The notes under the pieces are model-generated. The model did no database searches, was not told the origin of the DNA, and was given only the letters and a program-made list of their open reading frames with translations. DNA of 64,000 nucleotides, taken from assembly GCF_027942865.1 (NCBI RefSeq), contig NC_134509.1, positions 11,868,017 to 11,932,016 on the forward strand, written 5' to 3'. Source of the stretch: Odontesthes bonariensis (Eukaryota; Chordata; Actinopteri; Atheriniformes; Atherinopsidae). Below, one piece after another: positions 1-12,100 of the stretch. Position 1 is the stretch's first letter. Each line of letters opens with the position of its first letter. The translations under genes and the position numbers were made by a program.

Positions 1-880
1 TAGGCGGCGGGTGAGCCCGGCATTTGGCAAGGCACCGAAATCAACGTTTTATTTATTTTTTTAACCAAAAATGGCATAAAAACGAGTTATTTAGCATAAT
101 TAATAACAACAACACAAGGATTCTGTTTCAAAATCAAAAAGGAGGACATGACGGTGACGGTGTGGAATTAATTTCCAATACTAACAAGTGTCCTGAGTGT
201 TCCTGTTTCTGTAACTTGACTGAAATATTGTTCCCATCTCGTACTCCATTGCTGGTAAAAGCAGGATCCTTATAGCCACTGTTGCACTGAAGTTGTCTGC
301 AGGGGAAACAGGACACAGCGTCTGCTGGAACCAAACTGTTTCCCAAATTTGGTCCCATGGTACCACGTCCACAGGAAGGCGGCCATTTTGGATGGAAAGT
401 GAGTTTTCGTGCCATTTTTGACCGATTCCACGCCTTGCATAAGATCGAACTCGTCCTAAAGATTTAATGCTACAGACTTCAAACTTGGCCAGGTTACTCT
501 TAAGACATGGGGGGGAAAGAATCATGAAGAAACTTTTTTTAAACTTAAAGGGCGTTGGCGTGGCGACGCCTCAAAGTTCGATGACTCGCCATCACTCGCC
601 ACAAAAAAATGAAGTCACTTATAACTCCCACATACATTATCCAATCTTTCCCAAACTTCATACGGTGAATGCTGGACCCAGCCTGAACATGCACATATAA
701 TCATAGTTTTATTATTAATAACACATTTATTATACAGTTATTACTGACATATATATATATATTGATGTGTTGATTTCACATGTGTTGATGGATCCCCTGG
801 AGTGGCCCCGGTTGGAGTTATTCTAACAGGTCCTCTGCTGCTAACGCAGATTCTCATGGTTGTCCTAAGGCAAGGCAAGG
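1..880. other. intergenic, nothing recognised
   Basis: No convincing coding exon, RNA gene or repeat family was recognised on either strand. The short ORFs here lack similarity to anything I know and lie in AT-rich sequence. A short AT dinucleotide run lies near 750. Confidence 0.5.
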
Positions 881-2235
881 CAATTTTATTTATATAGCAC
901 AATTCATACACAATGCAATTCAAAGTGCTTCACAGCTATATAAAATCACAAGAAGGCATTAAAAAGAAATAATAAAATAATAAAAAATAAAAAATAGATA
1001 AAATCAGAGAAATAAAAAGCATGATTTAAATTGTAAACAAAAAGAAAGAAATAAGAACAATATAAAATCAGTAGTTAAAATGTGATTAAGTTTTGAGCTT
1101 TATTCAAATGCAGCTGAAAATAGGTGTGTCTTCAACCTGGACTTAAATACACTGAGCGTTTCAGCTGATCTGAGTCTTTCTGGGAGTTTGTTCCAGACAT
1201 GTGGAGCATAGTAGCTGAATGCAGCTTCTCCATGTCTGGTTCTGACTCTGGGAAATGATAAAAGACCGGATCCAGATGACCTGAGGGGTCTGGAAGGTTC
1301 ATACTGGGTCAGGAGGTCACTGATGTATTTTGGTCCTAGACCATTCAGAGCTTTATAGACCAGCATCAGAACTTTAAAGTCTATCCTCTGATGGACAGGC
1401 AGCCAGTGTAAAGACCTCAGAGCTGGACTGATGTGCTCCACTTTTTTGGTCTTAGTGAGGACTCAAGCAGCAGAGTTCTGGATAAGCTGCAGTTGTCTAA
1501 CGGACTTTTTAGGTAGACCTGTAAAGATGCTGTTACAGTAATCAAGCCGACTAAAGATGAATGCATGGACTAGTTTTTCCAGGTCCTGCTGACACATCAG
1601 ATCCTTTAACCTTGATATATTCTTAAGGTGATAGTAGGCTGACTTTGTTATTGCCTTAATGTGTTTTTCCAAATTTAGGTCTGAGTCCATCACTACACCC
1701 AGATTTCTGGCCTGGTTGGTAGTTTCTAGGTGTATAGATTGAAGTTCTGTGGTGACCTGTAATCGTTTCTCTTTGGCTCCAAAGACAATTACCTCAGTTT
1801 TGTTTTTGTTTAGCTGGAGAAAATTGTGGCACATCCAGTCATTAATCTCCTCAATGCATTTACCAGGGCCTCGGTCTCCTGGTGACATTGTAATATATAT
1901 CTGCGTGTCATCTGCATAGCTATGGTAGTTTATTCTGTTGTTTTTTATAATCTGTGCCAGTGGGAGCATTAAACAGAAGAGGTCCCAGGATGGAACCTTG
2001 GGGAACTCCACATGTGACTCTTGTGTGCTCAGATGTAAAGTTACCTATTGACACAAAGTACTTCCTGTTCTCCAAGTATGTTTTTGAACCAGTTTAGTAC
2101 AGTTCCGGAAAGACCCGTCCAGTTTTCCAGTCGTTTCAGTAGTATATTGTGGTCAACTGTATCAAATGCAGCACTGAGGTCCAGTAAAACTAAGACTGAC
2201 ATTTTTCCACCGTCTGTATTCAGACATATTGGTAA
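881..2235 (-). mobile_element. 5'-truncated L2/jockey-like LINE remnant
   Basis: Read on the minus strand this is the second half of a non-LTR reverse transcriptase. The order is an FDTVDHNILL-type motif near 2150, the catalytic SYADDTQIY motif near 1910, then the C-terminal fish L2-type stretch with LHWLPVHQRIDFK and SFKSRLKTHLF (1441-1100). The 3' end carries the common fish tail with repeated AAGGC and TTTATTTATATAGCAC (around 868-905). Frameshifts and stops break the frame near 2010 and around 1450, so it is dead. The 5' half, including the endonuclease, is absent. Clade (L2 versus a related CR1/Rex1-like group) is inferred from motif style. Confidence 0.8.
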
Positions 2236-2990
2236 TTTAGATGATGGAGCGGGTCAACGCTAGGCTCAGATCTACCCCCCAGCCCAATCGCTTTTTGTCC
2301 CCCATAAACCCCCCACCAGAGCGGCCAAAGGTTCGCCACCGAGCCCCTCCCCTAGCAGAGCAGCCGAAGCAACAGCGCCCAACCTTGGTAAGGTTCCAAG
2401 GATGAGAATTAAAGCTTTTGTATGTATCTTCAGCATGTTTTGACAATGTGGCTGAGGTTTACAGAGTCGCCTCAATGAATTTCACCACTAAAAATAAACC
2501 AAAATCTGTCTCTAGGATCAACAAACTCGTAACATCTTTTCGAACATTTCAGTTTAGATTGTTCAGACTGACAAAGGTTTCTCCTGCCAAGAAGGATCAC
2601 TATTTGATTTTGACCCTAAGACTGTGTCAGAATAATCCTGATGTGCACTTTAATGTCAGTAAATATTTTCTAACCTTTGCTGTACCTGAGGTTGCGATGA
2701 GAGGTGGTGATTTGTTAAATTTGGAACTACTTAAGGAAAAAGTACCAAGAGCTGAGAGACTGATGTGATTGTACTTTCATGATTGTAGTTTGTAAGCATA
2801 TTTTGATTTTTAGAGTAAATTCTTGACAGAAAATCTCAATTAAAGTCCATCTTTCATGTTCAGTTGGCCTGATCTCTCCAGTCTACCTACCATTATTCTC
2901 CGAGAAGACCTCCTAAAAAAACGAAAGTTCCAGGTTTGCTAAAAATAAAATCAGTCGTAAAAGCATCACTGCTGTTTTGCATTCGTTGCA
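2236..2990. other. intergenic, one unexplained 116-codon ORF
   Basis: This is the stretch between the LINE remnant and the 3' end of the channel gene. A 116-codon plus-strand ORF (2418-2768) has no domain I recognise and no clear promoter or splice context. The upstream 2270-2400 is proline/alanine-rich if translated. I see no poly(A) signal clearly assignable to the channel. Confidence 0.35.
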
Positions 2991-5900
2991 GTTATACCTC
3001 TCTGCTCTCCTTGAGCGCTTGCATGATGGAGGCCACCACCAGGTTCCCCAGCACAAACTGGGCCACAATGACAAAGCTGGCAAAGTAAATTGGTGAGACC
3101 CAGAAGAGGTAGCTCACACAGCTGATGTCATCAGGGCGACATTCCCTCATTGTGTCCTGCAAGGCACAGAGCCAGATGTTCAGCAATTGGCCAGCAGGTA
3201 ACTTGGACATGATCAGCTATGATCCAGTGTTTGTTTTCAGTCACGATATATGGCAGGTTGTCAGGGTTTGGAGTGCGTGTGCGCTCATACCTTCAAGATG
3301 CCACTCCAGTTGTCTCCGGTGCAGACTCTGTAGAGCGTGAACATAGCCATCGGAAAGTTCCTGAAGTTGCTGTGCCGATGCAACCCCAGGCACGGGTAAT
3401 CAGGAGTACACACTGATCAACAGGGGCAAACAAAGCAGATGTGCAGATGTTAACGTTTCTGCGCTGTTGACATATTTGAGTAATGCATTTGAGGCAGAGT
3501 TTAGATCTTAAAGAACTGTGATCTTCCACGGGAACAGGCCTTTAATTCAACTCCACTGAATGATATGAATGATTTGGCACAACAAAACTGCTTAAAAGAA
3601 GATCTAGTTTGACTAAGGTGTTTGGCTACTCTTTAAAGCTCTTCTCCACAATACTGGAGAATATTTGCAATGCAAATACAAAATCATCTATCCGACCATG
3701 TTCCTTTGCAGAAGGTTTGTGTTTTTATGCTTGTCATGCTACTGGGACTCACCTAAGTTGCCAAAGAGCTCCACCCCCAGCGTGGAAAAGATGAAAGAGA
3801 AGAACATGAAGAGCAGACAGATGTTTCCAACCTGGAAAAAAAAGCTTGCATTAAATCCTCCGTAAATTCTCTGTCACAGCGCTTACATTTTATCATTCTT
3901 GGTTGCAAAGAGTTCAGAAGGACAAATGCACTAAATGTACAGCTTTACTATGTACAGAAAAATCTGAACGATGCTGGAAACCGAGTGGAACGGACAACAG
4001 TTCTGTCTGAAATCAGATAGAACAGCACGATCTGCATCCTTTTTTTGGAAAAGAGGTCTGGATTCAGTCTGATCATGCGAAGGGGTCAACTAAACTGTGG
4101 AAACTGAGCCACGCTAAGGGTGCAGAATTAGGTGCTTAAATGTGCCGCAGATCATACACTGGAAAAAAATCAAAATCTTACCAAGTATATTTGTCTCATT
4201 TCTAGTCAGAATATCTCATTACACTTGATATAAGACACAACTGCCTAACAAGTACTATTTCAGCCAGATATAGGGACTTGTTTGAAGACAATACATCTGG
4301 AATATTTTGTTAAATGAAAAAGTCTTGAAAACAAATTGTTTTGAGTCGGATTTCATATGAAACAAGCTTTTTTTGACATTTGAAGAGGTTTTTAAGTTAA
4401 TTTCAAGATCACTTTTATCTCAAAAGTTCCAAATATCACATCTTATTTCAAGAAATCTTGACAAGCCGATTTTCATGAGTTCCATTGGTAGATTTTTTTG
4501 CTTATTTCAAGCAAAAACGTCTTGTATTTGTTGTTTTTTTACTTATTTTTGGAGGGGCATTTTTTCCAGTGTAACTGCTGTGACACTTTGATAAGCCATG
4601 TGGTTCTGTGACTACTCACCCACTCCTACAGAGTAGGATCTGAAAATGATTACCACTTATTCTGCCTTAAAGTCTGAAAACATGTGAAGGGACTCGATTT
4701 TTAACGCTTCTAATCTTGTCCAATCAAAATGAATAAAGCGGACATGGCACGATCATTCCAGATAAGTTCAAAGATATCGTGCAGATTTCATGCATAGACA
4801 CATGAGAACAGAAATGTTTTTAACCTGGATTTAAAAATGTCTCCATTTGTTGAAAGTTTAATCCCCACTGGCAGTTTAGTTTTTAGTGACGGAACAGCCT
4901 TCAGTCTCCCCACAACGCCACCGCTGTGCTGGGCCTTTTTCATAAAACTGTCTTTTTCTTGACCATGTTGCAGGCCAGAAAGACCAAACCAAGCACATCC
5001 ACTAATTCAAGATTACTGGGTCATTACTGTGGCTTTCTTCACACTTTCTCCTGCCAACATCTGGTACTGCACTTGTCTGCAGTGCACACTCATGTTCACT
5101 CTAACATGTGCTGTTAGAGGTTACTGTGCTGGATAAATGTGTCCACAGCTGGAAAATGGCCCAAACAAACAGCAGAGAACCCAACTCATTCTCTCAGGTT
5201 TTAACACTTAATTTGATACCAAGCAATCCTTTTTATAGTTCCGTTTAACCGAATGGTTGCTAACTTATATTATGAGTTGTGGCACACTTAAAACACAGTT
5301 CTTTTATGGCTTTACTCGAGCTTTGAATAGGATAAATGCTATGCGATTAATTCATGTCCACTTTACTGCCGGAACCTTAACAAACAGTGTGTGTGTGTTT
5401 ACCCGAGACAGTGTCTTGATGACGGTTTTTATCAGAACTCTTAACCTCTTGGTCCTCAGCACTGATGAGAGACAGGGATTGTTGAGGAAAATTCTCTCAT
5501 TTGTGTGCGTACACACCTTTATCATGAAAGATTTCAAAATGTTTGTTTTTGTGTGTGTTTGTTTGTCTACCTTGTGCAACTTTGGAGATTCTGAAGACTC
5601 TCAGGGTGCTGGGAGTGAAGGGAATCATACGTCTCATCCCCATAATGCCGAGAAGGATGCTGACAACGGAAACTATCACGATAGCGATGTCCAGCAAGTT
5701 ACAGCTAAACACAGGCATGCATAAGGGCACACACACATGATGTCGGGGTCTTAAAATGCAACAAAAAAGACGCAGAGGAACAACAATTCTCCCTCATTCC
5801 AATGTGTTACCTGTTCTTTAGAAATGTAACGGGGCCAAAAGCTATCAGCTTCAGCACCATTTCACCAATCAGGAGGAGGGTGAAAACGTAGAAGCTATAA

Positions 5901-6170
5901 TCTGAAATTTGTGTCAAATACTAAAGAACACACACGTGTACAAACAGGGTTATAACCTTCACCTGAAAAGGCTGGAGCTTTCATCACCATCAGCGGTGTG
6001 TGTGTGAGCACGCGTTACCTGTGGCTGACCATAGTGCTCAAAAGACATTATCCCGACATTGATGATTATCAATGCAGGAACGAACAGGTCAAAGGCTCTA
6101 GTGGAACACACTTTGTATATAAAGCGCCGTACGGTGGAATAGTTCACATAGAACGGCTCCAGCTCCTGTT
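2991..6170 (-). CDS. Cav3-like channel, domain IV and C-terminus
   Basis: Exons: S1 (6170-6019, [20 protein letters not shown]), S2 (5920-5811, [20 protein letters not shown]), S3-S4 (5704-5571, [32 protein letters not shown]), S4-S5 (5461-5403, 59 nt, [20 protein letters not shown]), S5 (3831-3753, [14 protein letters not shown]), pore (3412-3291, [17 protein letters not shown]), S6 (3164-2991, [20 protein letters not shown]). The filter aspartate (TGDNW) is kept. All phases agree. The last exon ends ALKESREV followed by TAA at 2991, where family members continue with a long acidic C-tail. The stop overlaps a possible donor (GAG|GTATAA), so continued splicing is not excluded, but no downstream exon is visible. 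Confidence 0.85.
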
Positions 6171-9100
6171 CTAAAACACAAAAGACACACAGGCACAACT
6201 ATATTTCCATATACACAAACAGAATCAATGTAACTTTCAGAGGTGCTATAATCAATAGAAAACATCATAAAATCAGCTGTTTGCGTGCCCTAACCCAGTG
6301 GTTTTCAAACTTTTCCATGCCAACGCCCCCCAAACAGTATTAGCTTCTGGCCAGGGACCCCCTTTGCAAACCACAGACAATGCTACAAAATATGTAAAGA
6401 AACATCAACTTTTAGAACGTATTTTCTTTCTTTTCTTCACGGACAGTAGCTCGCTGTGTGAATGCAGCCTGACTAAATGCTCTTCTTTACGTCTGAAGAA
6501 GTCAACCGTTTTTTCGGACGGATGTTTTTGTATCAAGTGACGCTGAAGTTTCGAAGGTTTTGAACACTCATTTGAGAGGGTCTCCAGACAGAGGACGCAT
6601 TTCGGGCAATCGTGGCCATTTTTCTGTAGGGCTGTAAAGCCAAACTTAATGTATGCTGCCTCATACTTTCTGATTTTAGTCGGCCAGTTCTTTCAGTCTC
6701 TTCCAAGTCAAAAATCTGTCCATTTTGGCTAAGCTAGCTACACGCTAGCTTGAGGAGCAGAGCAGCTTGAGAACAGGCGCAAACCGCCAGGTCTACGATG
6801 TTTTGACTGGCAGCCAATCAGAAAGACAAGCATGGCAAATAACATTTCGATATGATATATTATTATAAATTGTATTTTACAATACTGATTAAAAAAATGT
6901 GACAATTTTTTATAATGATGTTTAAAAAAAATTGAATTCTATTTTTGCATTTTTTTCTTATCTTCACTCCAATTTTCTGAGGCCCCCCTAGCGCCCCCTG
7001 GCGGCCCCCACTTTGAAACCCCCCCCCCCCCCACACACACACACACCCCCTTCATTCCCCTTACGATTGCTCGGAAGTGAGTGCACTTGTCGCCCGCTTT
7101 CTTCAACTTCAAGTTGCTGCATCTGCTGACACTGGCAGAAGGTCTCCGCAATGATACTGATGAACATGTCGAGGAGAAAGAAGCTCACGAAGACGACGAA
7201 ATAAGCCAGGGCCAACTCGTTGTAGTTCCTTACAGGCTGAAAAGGGAGCAAAACTCAAATCTGATGTGTCCGTTTATCTCAAACTGCACATAACAGTGTC
7301 CAAACATAACATGTCGCTTGAAAGAAAAAAAAACACCGAACCTGTATGTCGACTGCGACAGCATCCAGCCCATCGTACATGAGATTCACCCAGCCATTCT
7401 TGGAGTACATCACAAACAGGGACATCAGAGCCTGAACAGAGAGATCAAGCAGCACACCCTGAGTTTACAGGAGCTGGTATTCAGAAAAGGAAAGCAGTTT
7501 TTTCAGCTTGTCTGAAACCTTCAGGACTGGAAAAAATCTAAATCTTACTAAGTATATTTGTCTCATTGGGTATCTTATTACACTTAATATAAGACACAAC
7601 TGCCGAACAAGTACCATTTCAGCCAGATGTAGGGACTTGTTTTAATACAATACATCTTGAATATCTTGTTAAATGAAAAAGTCTTGAAAACATCTTGTTT
7701 TGAGTCACATTTCACATGAAACAAGCTTTTTTTTTCCCTTTTCAAGCCGATTTTCACTAGTTCAAGCAATAAAATACAACAAAATCAAATAAGATAACAT
7801 AAGATAAAAGTGTCATCATACTACTGGGTATTAAAAGCAATCCTAAATAAGTAGGTTTTTAGCCCAGATGTGAAGAGGCCCAGGTCAGAAATAAGACGCA
7901 GCTGGACGGGGGGCTTATTCCAGAGCCTGGGGGCAGCTTTGGGAAAAGGCTCGGTCACCCCAGGGTTTGTGTTCTGACCTGGGCACTTCCAGCAGAAACT
8001 GATCTGTTGACCTCAGAGCTCTACCAGGACTGTTAAAAGCTCAGATAAATACGATGGGGCGAGGGCGCTAAGAGCTTTAAAAACAAACATTAAAAGTTTA
8101 AGGCCCCATCCACACGTAGCCGGGTATCTGCTAAAACGAATATATTTTTCTACGTTTGGACCTGTCATCCACATGAAAACGCATGAAAACGCATCGTAAA
8201 TGAATGTTTTTAAAAACTCCGGGCAAAGTGAAGATTTTTGAAAACTCCGTTTATGCAGCTGCGTGTAGACAGAGATAACCGGAGTTTTGCGTTTTCGAAC
8301 GTCACAATATGCGCCAAAACAACAACAAATCTGCTTTAAAGTCTAAAGTGCGACCTTTGTTTACTGAAGAAGCATGGATGCCTTGAGAACTGTGGTGGTT
8401 ATTATTGTGCAGGCGCTGTTTACTGCCTTGATTTTACACGCCCAAGTCGTACTCCCAGAGGAATGGCGTGGCAATTTCGCATGTCCCTGTCCTCACTCCT
8501 GTCGCTGTCGGAATTATTCCGTCCTCATATCGAGGGGCAGTCCACTGTCATGCGATCACCTGTCAGTGTGCTCAAAAAAGTTGCGTGCACACTTTATTAT
8601 TTAGCTGACGAGGGCAGATTGCGCAAAACAGCAAATGCATTTGGGTTGTCAAGACAGGTGAAAACGCAGATGTTCGGTTATGTGTGGAAGGTGTTTTTTT
8701 CGAAAACGAGGTAATGTGGATACAAATTATTTTATAAACGGAGGGGGAGAAATATTCGGTTTTAAAAATACCCGGCTACGTGTGTACATAGCCTAAAATC
8801 AGTTCTATAAAGGACAGGAAGCCAATGGAGGGAGTTAAGAACAGGAGTGATGTGCACACGTCTGTTGGTGTTGGTTAAAAAGACGGGCAGCAGCGTTCTG
8901 CACCAGCTGAAGGCCACTGAGAGAAGACTGGGAGACGCCCACATAAAGAGCATTGCAATAGTCTAACCTTGTCTAACAAGTCTAACAGGCTAAGTGTAGC
9001 CTGTGTGGCATGTGCCAACTTACTTACCCTCCTACACATCACGCAGTTACAATCCGGCTTTACTGTATCAAGGAATGACATGAATGCTAACCTGCGTCCT

Positions 9101-12100
9101 CTTTCTTTGAGGGTGTAAGTTCCTACCTGTAGGATGTTGTCAAAATTGTAGTTCTTTTGCACCCAGTGATAGTCGGCCGCCAGGCACTCAGACTTGCTCA
9201 CGATGTCGGTGACGTCCTCACCCACGCAGTGAAAGAACTTCCCCTTGAACAACTGAGGTTTGGGTGAAAGACAAGAGACAGTGAGTGCCCTCATCTCCTC
9301 TCTTCTACTTCAAAGCTGGTTGGCTGTTACACTGTCAATGCCCAGGAGTGGTACAGTCCTGAAGGGCAGAAAGAAGCTGTGCGTGCTCCTCACCTGAACT
9401 CCAAGTGTGCCGTAGAAGAAGAAGAAGAAGACGCCGCAAATGAGAAGGATGTTGGCCACGGGTTTCACAGAGGCCATCAGAGCCTCCACAGCCAGCTTCA
9501 GTCTCGAAGTCTTCTTGATCATCCTGGAGCACACAAAATGAAGCAAAGATGTTTGTTGGAGTCAGTGCACTGCAAAAAATGCCCCTCCAAAAATAAGTAA
9601 AAAAAAAACAAAAAAAGCTTGTTTCATGTGAAATATGACTCAAAACAATTTGTTTTCAAGACTTTTTCACTTAACAAGATATTCAAGATGTATTGTCTTC
9701 AAACAAGTCCCTATATCTGGCTGAAATAGTACTTGTTAGGCAGTTGTGTCTCATTAAGTGTAATGAGATACCCAATGAGACAAATATACTTGGTAAGATT
9801 TAGATTTTTTCCAGTGTAGCAGAAATATGTCGGCAGATTGGTGACATGATGCCACACAAATAGAAAGCAAACAGATTTATAACGTACCTGAGTGGGCGGA
9901 GAGCGCGTAGCAGGCGTATAACCTTGAGGGTGCTCAGCCTCTTAGCCTTTCCAGATGTGACAACAGTGATACATATGTTGACCAAAGACGTGATCACCAG
10001 ACTGCCATCCAGGATATTCCAGGAACACTTGATGTAGCTTCCCTCTCCAAATATCAAGCCATTGGCCATTACCTGGTGTTAGAGAAAGGACCCATCCAGT
10101 CATGTTTAAGACACGTAAAGTCCCAACAGCATTCCTCAAGTCAAATGAAAGCTTTGATTTCAAAGCAGAACTCAGATGACACAAAGTAATTTTACCTTCA
10201 AAAACATCTCCACAGTGAACACAAAGGTCCCGGAATGACACACTGAGTCCAGTATCCATCGCTCCTAAGGGTCAAACAAGAGGTTCATTTTCAACCTTTT
10301 TGTCTTACAAATAACAACATTCATTTTTCACAACTCATTTGTCCCATTAAATTCCTAACAGATCGGTCTATTTCACGTCATGTTTGTGTGTGTCAGACTG
10401 GAAGCGTGTGTGCTCTTTGCAGCTTTCGAGAATTCCCTTCATCTCACCGTGCTGTTGGGGGAAATGCCGGGTCTCTCAAAGGCGATAGTGAAGCAACACA
10501 GCAGGATGACCAACAGGATCCCAATGTCAAACCTTGTGTCATCGGTCAACTTCTTGCAAAATGTGCGGAATCTGAACTCACACACACGCACACACACACT
10601 AGAGTCAAACCAGCTGTAATCGGTTAAAGATACAAAGAAAAAAGAAGGGCATTAAAGTGAAATATGTGTCCCCGCAAAATTGATTAAATGCTTTGGATGA
10701 CCCATTTTGATTTTAGCTGTGTGGGAACACTGGAAAAAAACGCTCCTCCAAAATAAGTAAAAAAACAACAAATAAAAGACGTTTTTGCTTGAAATAAGCA
10801 AAAAAATCTGCCAATGAAACTAGTGAAAATCGGCTTGTCAAGATTTCTTGAAATAAGATGTGATATTTAGGACTTTTGTACGGTGGCCGACACGTGCAAA
10901 CGCGCTGCAAACGCGCTGCAAAGTATATGCTGTATTCTAGATGAATTTTTATGTTGTAGAGTTGTGAATTTATTTTATCAATGGAGAAATTGAGCAGCCT
11001 TGCTTTGCTGTCTATAGTAGTAGATCAACCCTCATCTTACTTTGAAGCTCCCAGATCAAGGAAGTGACGTCGACGCAGCTTTAGCAGCAGAGAAGCTATT
11101 AGGCTTGTGTTGATAATAATAAACTCCTGGACTATGTACAAACTTCCAAATGCATCGTTCTGTGAGTACAGACCATATTTGTACTACTGTAGAAGTTTGG
11201 TGTCATGGCATGTGATTTTAGTGTGGTAATTTTGGAGATACTGCCAGGGTCCGTTAGCGCTTGTACTAAGCTATTCGGGATAACTCAGTAACTCAGCTGA
11301 TGGTCAGCCAAGATCGAAAAAACTTTGGGTGGGCTACTTGGCTGGATGACACGGTGCAAATGACCCTAGGGTGAATCTACTCCGAACCATCACTTTAAGT
11401 GTAATGAGATATTTTGACTAGAAATGAGACAAATATACTTGGTAAGATTTAGATTGTCTCCAGTGAATGGTAAAAAATACACCAAATCAGATGCGCAAAA
11501 TAAACGGTAATACAAGAAACCTGAGCAGACAGTGCCCGAAGACAAAAGTGACAACAGCTAACACAGCGGCCTGAAAGAACAAAACACAGCAGGCCAAAAC
11601 AAGACGAAAAACATCTCACAATTTCAGGTGAGCGAGATTTCTGAAAACACAACAATTAAAAAAAAGTGCAGAGTTCACATTAAACTGCAAATAACAGCTC
11701 GAGTTGTAAAATCCTGCGTGTTAGTGTGGGACACTTGCTTGTTTTCTGGAGGAACCAGGTAGAACGTCCAGTCTTCGCGCTCTTTGCACCAGGGCAGCAC
11801 TCTTCGGATCAAACGTGCCTGTGGGTGTTCAGCAGTTACACATGATGAAAAAGCCAAAAAAAAAAACTACAAAAAGTACAAGCAACTACATTTCTGCTTC
11901 TCCTAAAGGCACTTGTATTAAAGGCGGTAAATGACCACCACACTGGAAAAAATGCCCCTCCAAATATAAGTAAAAAAACAACAAATACAACACGTTTTTG
12001 CTTGAAATAAGCAAAAAAATCTACCAATGGAACTATTGAAAATCGGCTTGTCAAGATTTCTTGAAATAAGATGTGATATTTAGGACTTTTGAGATAAAAG

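Noticed and set aside
2418-2768. 116-codon plus-strand ORF
   Set aside because: No recognised domain, no splice partners, and AT-rich composition like its surroundings. Kept only as an unexplained ORF.
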